Assembly (NCBI GenBank): GCA_018239675.1
Contig: JAFEGX010000013.1
Location: forward strand, 1-64,000
Origin: Verrucomicrobiota bacterium
GTDB lineage: Bacteria > Verrucomicrobiota > Verrucomicrobiia > Opitutales > Opitutaceae
Length of the DNA stretch: 64,000 nucleotides
Direction: 5' to 3'
Position 1 is the stretch's first letter. The number at the start of each line of letters is the position of its first letter. This document shows positions 43,640 to 50,639 of the stretch, piece after piece. The notes beneath the pieces were generated by a model. It worked only from the letters and a program-made list of their open reading frames with translations. It was not told the origin of the DNA and ran no database searches. The position numbers and the translations under genes are program-made.

Positions 43640-44601
43640 AACCACTTTTTCTTCTTCAGGTAGATCACCATGAGCGCGGTGGAGACGATCGTGAGGATCA
43701 CCGCGTACAGGTAGCCGTGCGGTGAGCGCAGCTCGGGCATGTGGTCGAAATTCATGCCGTACCAGCCGCCGACGAGGACCGCCGGCAGGGTGACGGCGGT
43801 GAGGGCGGTGAGGAACTTGATGCCCTCGTTGGCCTCGAAGGCCGCCTTGTTGAGGAAGATGTCGAACGCCATCATCAGGCGTTCATGGTAGCCGCCGGCG
43901 GTGGCCTCGAAGCGCGCGAGGTTGTCGCGCAGGTCGCGGAAGTACGGCAGCATCGTCGAGCGCACGAGCTTGTTGTCGCCCCGGGCGAGCCGCTCGATGA
44001 CCTCGCGCTGCGGGGCCGCGATGGCGCGCATGCGGGAGAAGTCGCCGCGCACCTTGAGGATCTCCGTGACGAACTCCTGCGAGCCCGTGTCCTTGGCCAG
44101 CACGCTCTCCTCGATCTCCTCCAGCTCGGCGGCGAGCTCGACCATCACGGGCTGGTAGAGATCCACCAGCAGGTCGAGGATCGTGTGCGCGAGGCGGTCC
44201 GGACCGCGGGCGGTGCTCTTGCTGACGCGGTCCACCGCCCCCTGCACCGACTTGAGCGGCGAGCGATGGAACGTCACGAGGTAGTCCTTGCCGAGGAACA
44301 GGTCGAGCTCGCTGGTCGCGAACTTGTCCGCGCGGCTGAAGTCTACCGCGTGCATCACGATGAACAGGTAGTCCTCGTAGTCCTCGATCTTCGGCAGCGA
44401 GCTCGGCGTCACGCAGTCCTCGATGGCCAGCGGGTGGAACTGGAAAACGCCCTCGAGGATGGCCTTGATCTCCGCGTCGGTCGGATTCTCGAGATCCACC
44501 CAGAGGATGAGTCCCTTGTCGGCGCGGACGAGCCGCAGGGCCTCGAGCTCGAGGTCCTGGCCGACGAGTTTGCCCTCGCTGAAGATGAACGAGCGGATCA
44601 C
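43636..44601 (-). CDS. corA: CorA family Mg2+/Co2+ transporter
   Basis: 321 residues. Large N-terminal cytoplasmic domain and two C-terminal helices with the signature GGWYGMNFDHMPEL (GMN motif) between them. The protein ends in a basic KKKKWF tail. It is a homopentameric divalent cation channel. Start ATG 44601. Confidence 0.94.
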   Translation of the reverse strand: MIRSFIFSEGKLVGQDLELEALRLVRADKGLILWVDLENPTDAEIKAILEGVFQFHPLAIEDCVTPSSLPKIEDYEDYLFIVMHAVDFSRADKFATSELDLFLGKDYLVTFHRSPLKSVQGAVDRVSKSTARGPDRLAHTILDLLVDLYQPVMVELAAELEEIEESVLAKDTGSQEFVTEILKVRGDFSRMRAIAAPQREVIERLARGDNKLVRSTMLPYFRDLRDNLARFEATAGGYHERLMMAFDIFLNKAAFEANEGIKFLTALTAVTLPAVLVGGWYGMNFDHMPELRSPHGYLYAVILTIVSTALMVIYLKKKKWF

Positions 44602-44660
44602 GCGGGGCCAGCGAAGCGGGGACGAGGCGCGCTGGCAAGGGCGACATGCGCGTGACCAAG

Positions 44661-44708
44661 CCGAACATCGAACTCCGAACCTCCAACATCGAACGCCGAA
44701 CCTCGAAC
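44661..44708. repeat. GAAC-themed quasi-tandem tract
   Basis: Successive variants of CGAACTC, CGAACCTC, CGAACGC in the 220-nt gap between corA and the PTS IIA gene. The gap holds no recognised gene. The motif text matches other intergenic repeats in the window. Confidence 0.5.
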
Positions 44709-44821
44709 GCGTCGGTCGAAGGCCTGACCTTCAAGCTGCAACGATCAGCCCGGACCCCGGCGCCGGGCGAATCCTGTTACCTGGATCCTGAACCCTGCTC
44801 CCTGCGCGGCGTGGCGCCGCG

Positions 44822-45292
44822 CTACAGGCCCAGGCGCGTCTCGATGGCGGACACGGCGGCGATGAAGGCGTCGGGGGTGGGGGCGGCGAGCAGGGCGGCA
44901 CGGTCGGCGGGATCGCGGAGCAGCTTGCAGAGCGCGCTTACCACCGCGAGGTAATCGCCGGGCTTCGACTTGGGCGTGCCGAGGACGAAGAGGAGCTTCA
45001 CGATCTCGCCGGCGGCGTCGAAGGGGATGCCCGTGTCGCTGCGGCCGACGGCAAGCACGATCTGTCGCACATGCTCGGTGCGGGCGTGGGGCAGGGCGAC
45101 CCCGTTGCCGAGGCAGGTCGTGTCGAGCCGGTCGCGCGCCAGGAGCTCGTCGTAGAAGCCGCCGAAGTTCGCCACGTCGGGGTGCCCGTCGAGCAGGCGG
45201 GCGACCTCGTTGAGGGCCGCGGTGCGCTTGTTGCCCTGCACCTGGAGCGTGATGCGGGACGGGTGAAGGAGGGCGGTGATGCGGCCGGGCAT
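44822..45292 (-). CDS. PTS EIIA (fructose/nitrogen class) protein
   Basis: 156 residues. The IIA active-site region is CLGNGVALPHARTEHV, in which the histidine accepts phosphate. The protein is a stand-alone IIA without IIB or IIC domains, like PtsN regulatory proteins. It has a short N-terminal extension of about ten residues. Neighbours do not indicate a sugar permease. Start ATG 45292. Confidence 0.85.
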   Translation of the reverse strand: MPGRITALLHPSRITLQVQGNKRTAALNEVARLLDGHPDVANFGGFYDELLARDRLDTTCLGNGVALPHARTEHVRQIVLAVGRSDTGIPFDAAGEIVKLLFVLGTPKSKPGDYLAVVSALCKLLRDPADRAALLAAPTPDAFIAAVSAIETRLGL

Positions 45293-45389
45293 GCGGGGGG
45301 AATCCGGCTAGAACTCAGGCGCGGCCATCGGGGATGGCAAGGGCGGAAATGGTGTTGCGGGCGGCGCTGCCGCGGGCTGTGTTCGCGCC

Positions 45390-45983
45390 ATGAAGAATTG
45401 GCTCCTGGCGGGCGGGCTGGCATTGGCGGCGGCGGGGCTGGGCCGGGCGGAAACGCCCTTCTCGCAGGCACTCCCGCCGGAGGATTTCGCGGCGGCCGAG
45501 CTCGGAAAACTCACGCCGGCGGCGCTCGCGCGGCTGGACGAGCTCGTGGCGGCCTACAAGCGCGGCGAGGTCGCGACGGTCCGGGCTGCAGCGGCGGCCG
45601 AGGTGGAGGCGGCGCGCGCCGCCGCCGAGACGGAAAAGGCCCGGGCCCGGGCGGAGGCCGCGCATGCGCAGGCCGAGGCGGCCAAGGCGAGGGAGACGTC
45701 GCCGGGCCTGCTGGCCAAGGCCAAGGTGCTGCTCTCGCCGGGCACGAAGGTTGAGTATGCCGCGGTGGAGAGCTGCCTCGCCGGGGACTTCGACGGCTGG
45801 GAGGGCCACACGGTCTTCCGGCTCGAGAACGGCCAGCACTGGCGCGTGGCCAATGGCGGCAGCTACTATTCGCCGGTACTCCACCGGCCGAAAGTGTCGA
45901 TCACCCCGGCGAGCTTCGGCGGGTTCTGGATGGAGATCGAGGGGGTCAGCCAGAAGGTGAAGGTGCTGCCCCTCGACCGCTGA
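45390..45983 (+). CDS. Exported coiled-coil protein of unknown function
   Basis: 197 residues: signal peptide (MKNWLLAGGLALAAAGLGRA), an Ala/Glu-rich heptad region (about 55-105), then a ~75-residue beta-rich domain (DFDGWEGHTVFRLENGQHW, YYSPVLHRPKVSITPASFGG, FWMEIEGVSQKVKVLPL). The C-terminal segment is found in other bacterial hypothetical proteins, where it often follows a coiled coil. No function can be assigned. It is divergent from the PTS IIA gene and convergent with the PEGA protein. Confidence 0.65.
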   Translation: MKNWLLAGGLALAAAGLGRAETPFSQALPPEDFAAAELGKLTPAALARLDELVAAYKRGEVATVRAAAAAEVEAARAAAETEKARARAEAAHAQAEAAKARETSPGLLAKAKVLLSPGTKVEYAAVESCLAGDFDGWEGHTVFRLENGQHWRVANGGSYYSPVLHRPKVSITPASFGGFWMEIEGVSQKVKVLPLDR

Positions 45984-46042
45984 CTCCTGGATCGCGCCGC
46001 GGGCCGTCCGAGCGGCGGCGAAGGCTGGCGTAGTCGGAACAG

Positions 46043-46158
46043 CCTCCTCACGTCGGCTGCTACGATCACGTCGGCCGCTACGATCGACTCCCGCTGCGAC
46101 CGAGGCCGGCGACGGCCCGTCCGGCCGCAGCCGATGCGCAGCAGCCGACCTCAGGAGG
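46043..46158. repeat. Inverted arms with internal 18-bp tandem repeat
   Basis: The left arm 46043-46061 and right arm 46140-46158 are inverted copies with two mismatches (CCTCCTCACGTCGGC... versus ...GACCTCAGGAGG). Inside, CACGTCGGCTGCTACGAT occurs at 46049-46066 and again at 46067-46084 with one change. It is located between two convergent genes (ends 45983 and 46189). Confidence 0.75.
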
Positions 46159-46188
46159 CGGTCGTCCTCGATGACGCGGCCCGGCGCG

Positions 46189-48033
46189 TCACTTCGCCCC
46201 GCTGACCTTGAGGCGCCACACGTTGTAGGCGCCGCCGCGGTTCGACAGGAAGAAGATCACGCCCTCCTCGGAGAACGACCACGCCGGCATCAGGTCGTCC
46301 GAGCCGTTGTGGGTGAGCCGCTGGAGATTGGTGCCGTCGGCGTTCACGAGGTAGATGTCGTTGTTGTGCCGGCCCTGGTCGTCGGTGCCGTGGTCGGACA
46401 CGAACAGCACGCGGGTGCCGTCGGGGCTGACCGACGGGTTGAAGCAGTTGCTCGTGCGGAAGTCCTCCTGGTTGAGCAGGGCGGTCTCGAGCTTGCCGTC
46501 GGCCGTGATTGAGTAGATCTGCTTTTTCTTCGAGTCCTCGTCGAGCCGGACGAAGTAGACCTTCTCGGCAAACACGTTGTTCAGCTCGAGCGCGGTGATG
46601 CTCAGCTGGGTCGGCAGCGAGCCGTCGAGGCGGATGCTGCTGATCTGGGACTCGGCGGTCGGAAAGTTCGGCTCGGTCGAGAGGTAGAAGAGCTGGCGGT
46701 TGCTGTCGCCGTATGACGGGCCGAAGTTGTAGCGGCTGTCGTTGGTGAGGCGGGAGATGCCGCCCGAGAGGCGGTTCTCGACGAGGTTCACGCGGAAGAT
46801 GTCGGGCTTGGTGCGGTCGGTGCGGTTGGACGCGAACACGAGGTAGTTGCTGCCGTCGTTGGCGATGTACGGCAGCGTGTCGGCGTACCGCGGGCCCTGC
46901 GTCAGCCGCGCCACGCCTCCGCCCACGTCGTCGGCGCGCTTGATCGAGAGGTTCGAGTAAAACCCGCCCTGGTCGTCGCGCTCCGTCAGGCTGAAGATGA
47001 TGTTCTGCCCGTCGGGCGACACGCAGAACGAGTTGATGCACTCGGCGCGGGAGGCGGTGTCCTTGACGTCCTGCCGCCCGAAGTTCGTGACGGGCTTCAG
47101 GTCGCTGATGATCTCGGCCGGCTCGCGCGTGTTGAGGATCGCGATGGCGTTGGTGCGCTGGAAGCGGAATGTGACGCCGGTCGGCGTCATGACCAGCGTC
47201 GGGTAGGTGAAGGTCGTCACGATCTCCGTGACGGGCTCGAGCTTGAAGCCCACGGCGAGGGTGGGGCGCGCGAAGTCGAGGGTCGCGGTGGCCGGCTGGT
47301 ACTTGGCGGGAATCTCGGCGGACACCTTGAACTGGGGCCACGGCGCGGTCTTGACCGCGCGCTGGAACGTGATCGGCAGCTTCAGCGGCGTCTGGCCGAC
47401 GACCTTGCCGTCGAGCCGGACCTCGGCGTTGAGCTCGGCCCCCTCGGCATTGACCGCGGTGAGGCGGTAGACGCGGTCCTCGCGCAGCAGCCCGAGGTCA
47501 ACCCGCGGCAGCGCGGCGGCGTCGGCGCTGAGCGTGACGGTCTCGCTCTGGTAGTTGGCCTTGGTGACGGTGACCGCCTTCGTCTTCCATGGGCTGGTCT
47601 TGTCGTCGCGGTCAAACACGACCTTCAGCCCGGTGAGCGGGGTCGTGCCGGCGGTCTTGCCGTCGATCGCGACCGTGGCGCCGTCGGGCGCCGAGGTGAA
47701 GTCGAAGCTCTTCGTCAGCGTCCGCGGCGCCAGCTGGGCCGAGATGCCCTTGGCCTCGGGCGAGGGCTGGAAGGTGAACGACTCCGGGAAATAGCCGTCG
47801 AGGCGGAACTCAACGGCGACGGGCTTGTTGCCCTCCGGGGTGTATTGCAGCGGCGTGGGCCCGAGCGTCTTGCCGTCGAAGATCGCGGTGGCGCCGGCGG
47901 GCGTGGTGGTGACGGGCAGCGGCGCGACGCAGCCGGCCGAGAGCAGGAGGGCGGCGAGGAGGCCGGAACCCAGGATCACCCGGGTGCGAAACAGCGAGGA
48001 CGAGACGGGACGGCGGACGGTGTTCATCTTCAT
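46189..48033 (-). CDS. PEGA-domain/TolB-like propeller lipoprotein
   Basis: 614 residues. Lipoprotein signal with a lipobox near LLLSAGC, three PEGA-like modules (TTPAGATAIFDGKTLGPTPL, SAPDGATVAIDGKTAGTTPL, NAEVRLDGKVVGQTPLKL) and then a C-terminal beta-propeller with PD40 repeats (CVSPDGQNIIFSLTE, SVSPDGTRVLFVSDHG). Probably outer-membrane or periplasmic, binding proteins or glycans. Start ATG 48033; ATG 48027 is an alternative. Divergent from the PP2C gene, sharing a 137-nt promoter gap. Confidence 0.8.
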   Translation of the reverse strand: MKMNTVRRPVSSSLFRTRVILGSGLLAALLLSAGCVAPLPVTTTPAGATAIFDGKTLGPTPLQYTPEGNKPVAVEFRLDGYFPESFTFQPSPEAKGISAQLAPRTLTKSFDFTSAPDGATVAIDGKTAGTTPLTGLKVVFDRDDKTSPWKTKAVTVTKANYQSETVTLSADAAALPRVDLGLLREDRVYRLTAVNAEGAELNAEVRLDGKVVGQTPLKLPITFQRAVKTAPWPQFKVSAEIPAKYQPATATLDFARPTLAVGFKLEPVTEIVTTFTYPTLVMTPTGVTFRFQRTNAIAILNTREPAEIISDLKPVTNFGRQDVKDTASRAECINSFCVSPDGQNIIFSLTERDDQGGFYSNLSIKRADDVGGGVARLTQGPRYADTLPYIANDGSNYLVFASNRTDRTKPDIFRVNLVENRLSGGISRLTNDSRYNFGPSYGDSNRQLFYLSTEPNFPTAESQISSIRLDGSLPTQLSITALELNNVFAEKVYFVRLDEDSKKKQIYSITADGKLETALLNQEDFRTSNCFNPSVSPDGTRVLFVSDHGTDDQGRHNNDIYLVNADGTNLQRLTHNGSDDLMPAWSFSEEGVIFFLSNRGGAYNVWRLKVSGAK

Positions 48034-48170
48034 GGGGAACAGTGGGGACGACACAACCGGGGACGCCCCGACGCCTAGCGAGGAGCCTGCCCAGGGGCAA
48101 GGTTTCATGTGCTCCCCACCCGACGCATCCGGTTTGATTCCGGGGGTCGCGGCGCCTAGCGTGCCCGCCC

Positions 48171-49031
48171 ATGGACGAACCGACCCTGGTGCATGTCGAC
48201 GGACTCACCGATGTCGGCATCCGGCGCACGAACAACGAGGACGCGTGGTGGGCGGGCCGGCCCGGCGGCGAGCACCGCCTGATGGCCCCCGGCCCGGCGC
48301 CGCTGCAGCTGGACGCGACGGAGGGCCCGGTGCTGGTGCTGGTGAGCGACGGCGTGGGCGGGGCCAATGCCGGCGAGGTGGCCAGCCAGATGGCGGTGAC
48401 GCTGGTGGTGGAAAGCCTGCGGGCCGAGCCGGCGCCGTTGCGGTCGAAGGACACGGCCGGCGCGGCGCTGCAGCAGGCGATGCGGGCGGCGCACCAGGCG
48501 ATTCTCCAACGGGCCGACGAACCCGGCTTCGACGGCATGGGCGCGACCCTGTCGGCGCTCGTGTTCACGGCGGACGGCCATGCCTGCTGGGCGCAGGCGG
48601 GCGACAGCCGCATCTACCTGCACCGCGCCGGCCGGCTCCGGCAGGTGAGCCGCGACCATTCGCCGGTGGGCCGACTGCGGCAGTCCGGCCGCCTGACCGA
48701 GGCGGAGGCCCGGAAGCACCCGGCGCGCAACCAGATCGACCTCAGCCTGGGCGACCGCCTGAATCCGTTCGATCCCGAGACCGGCGTGGAGGAGGCGAGG
48801 GACGGCGACGTTTTCCTGGTGTGCTCCGACGGCCTGAGCGACGGCCTGTGGGACCATGACCTCGCCAAGGCGCTCACCGCGGTGCGGGGGCCCGAGGACC
48901 TGCGCCCCGTGGTGGAGGGCCTGGTCGGCGGGGCGAAGAAGGCGTCGGGCCGCGACAACATCACGGCGGTGGTGGCGCTGGTGGGGCCGGCGAGGAAGGC
49001 GACGGCCCGGTGGCGGCGGATCTTCAGCTAG
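48171..49031 (+). CDS. PP2C-family protein serine/threonine phosphatase
   Basis: 286 residues, no membrane segment. PPM motifs: RRTNNEDAWW, VLVSDGVGGANAGE, QAGDSRIYLHRAG, LVCSDGLSDGLWD and GRDNITAVV, covering the metal-coordinating Asp residues. Likely counterpart to the Ser/Thr kinase encoded 1.6 kb downstream. Start ATG 48171. The following small gene lies close on the same strand. Confidence 0.92.
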   Translation: MDEPTLVHVDGLTDVGIRRTNNEDAWWAGRPGGEHRLMAPGPAPLQLDATEGPVLVLVSDGVGGANAGEVASQMAVTLVVESLRAEPAPLRSKDTAGAALQQAMRAAHQAILQRADEPGFDGMGATLSALVFTADGHACWAQAGDSRIYLHRAGRLRQVSRDHSPVGRLRQSGRLTEAEARKHPARNQIDLSLGDRLNPFDPETGVEEARDGDVFLVCSDGLSDGLWDHDLAKALTAVRGPEDLRPVVEGLVGGAKKASGRDNITAVVALVGPARKATARWRRIFS

Positions 49032-49114
49032 GCGAAACGGTGATGCGCCTTGCAGCCGGGCCGGGCCCGCGCATTTTCGAAGAACCCGGTCGGCTTCCTC
49101 TGGTCGAAATCCCC

Positions 49115-49483
49115 ATGGAATCATCAGGCGCGCAGGACATCGTCGCATTTCTCCAAGCCGCGGAGAAGTGGGTCGGCGACGAACTCGACCTCGGCAAGGT
49201 GCAGGTCGACGACCGCGTCCTCGTCCGCACGCAGAACACGAATTACCTGCTGCGCATGACCGGCCCGCACACTGCGCAGCTGGTCACCGACCGGCCCGAC
49301 CGGCCCGGCGGCGCGGTGCGGGTGGAGGGCTGCGCATTCGGCCGCTCGCACATGATCAAGCCGCACCACCTGTTTTGCGGCGGCAGCATGGAGTTCAAGG
49401 TCGCGGAGAGCCAGCAGACCTACACGACCTCGCCGATTGAGGCCCTCGAGTGGATCAGCCGGGATCGGACGAAGGATCGGTAA
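49115..49483 (+). CDS. Small conserved-looking protein of unknown function
   Basis: 122 residues from ATG 49115 (MESSGAQDIVAFLQAAEKWV). A longer start at 49043 or 49040 is possible, but the extra codons show weaker third-position GC bias. It looks beta-rich and soluble (VLVRTQNTNYLLRMTG, VRVEGCAFGRSHMIKPHHLF, GGSMEFKV). It has no recognised domain. It lies between the PP2C gene and the convergent cyclase gene, so it may belong to the signalling neighbourhood. Confidence 0.6.
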   Translation: MESSGAQDIVAFLQAAEKWVGDELDLGKVQVDDRVLVRTQNTNYLLRMTGPHTAQLVTDRPDRPGGAVRVEGCAFGRSHMIKPHHLFCGGSMEFKVAESQQTYTTSPIEALEWISRDRTKDR

Positions 49484-49601
49484 GCGGTGGACGGTGGGCC
49501 GTGAACGGTGGCTTGCCGCCAGCCCGCGCGGCGGCCGGAGCGCTCCGGCTTTTGACCCTCAACTTTCCACTCCCAACCTCCGGCCGCGCCAGCCGGCCGG
49601 C

Positions 49602-50462
49602 TCAGGCCGGCAGTTGGAACAGCGCGTGCGTCCCGCTGAAGCCGTCGAGAGGATGCTGGCCGAGCGGCTCGCAGCGGAACTCGGGCCCGAGCGCCGTCGC
49701 GGCGGCCTCGCTCAGGATCGTGTCGGTCCGGAGGGCCGACGACACCTTCTCCATGCGGAAAACGTAGATCACCTCGGGACCCGAGAGATTGTTCGCGCCG
49801 CCGGCGCCGCCGGCCATGGTGGTGCGGGCGTGGTGCAGCACAATGCGGAAGTCGGGATCGCGCGCCAGCTGCAGCGTGCGCAGCTGCCGCAGCGCGGCGT
49901 CGATCTGCTTCACGGTCTCGGGCGAGTGCTTCCAGTACGCAAAGAGCGCGTCGCCCAGAAACTTGTCGACGATGCCGCCGGCGGACTCGACGGCGTCGCG
50001 GCACTGGCGCAGCCAGGTGCCGACCTTCAGGCCGAGCTGGTCGGGCGGGAGCGAGCGGCTCAGCTGGGTGAACGCCTTGATGTCGAGCATCAGGAGCCAG
50101 CAAAGCGGGCTCGCGATCACCGCGACCGTGGCAGGCGCGTCGGTGTCGAGCGAAGCCGTCGCGGTGGAGCTCTCGTCGGCGCGGAACGTGAAGCTCTCGT
50201 CGAGGATGGTGACGATGTCGCCGTCGACGATGCGGCACGGGATCGTGACGCGCTTGCCGTTGCGGAGCGTGCCGTTGGTGCTGCCGAGATCGGCGAGCCA
50301 GTACTCGATGCCCGTGTCGGCCTGCTGCGCGTGGATGTGGGCGTGGCGCCGCGACGCGCCGGGCGACTGGAGGTGCACGGTGCTCGCATGCGCGCGGCCG
50401 AGGTAGCAGTTCGTCTCGAAGGCGATTCGGCTCCCGTCCTTCTTTTCCAGCCAGGCTCTCAT
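49602..50462 (-). CDS. FHA domain - class III nucleotidyl cyclase
   Basis: 286 residues. An N-terminal FHA domain (about 15-95) has GRAHASTVHL, GASRRHAHI and DLGSTNGTLRNGKRV, the phosphothreonine-binding signature. The C-terminal class III cyclase domain has metal Asp residues in LLMLDIKAFTQL and VDKFLGDALFAYW. The transition-state Asn-Arg pair is atypical: EVIYVFRMEKV keeps Arg but has Ile where Asn is expected. Activity is therefore uncertain. FHA suggests recruitment to phosphorylated partners, possibly the kinase encoded next door on the opposite strand. Start ATG 50462. Confidence 0.85.
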   Translation of the reverse strand: MRAWLEKKDGSRIAFETNCYLGRAHASTVHLQSPGASRRHAHIHAQQADTGIEYWLADLGSTNGTLRNGKRVTIPCRIVDGDIVTILDESFTFRADESSTATASLDTDAPATVAVIASPLCWLLMLDIKAFTQLSRSLPPDQLGLKVGTWLRQCRDAVESAGGIVDKFLGDALFAYWKHSPETVKQIDAALRQLRTLQLARDPDFRIVLHHARTTMAGGAGGANNLSGPEVIYVFRMEKVSSALRTDTILSEAAATALGPEFRCEPLGQHPLDGFSGTHALFQLPA

Positions 50463-50639
50463 GGGGTGCTCGGCGCTCGCGCCGTCCGGAGCATGCCGCA
50501 GGGTGGGCAATTGCGGCAATCGTAAAGATGGCTGGGTCCGTTCCTTCGGCGGGTCGCGGCGCCGCGGGCCACTGCCGGCTTGCCCCCGGCGCCGCGGCGC
50601 GGCAGATGGAGGCTTGCGGCGTGACCCAGCCCGCCCGCC

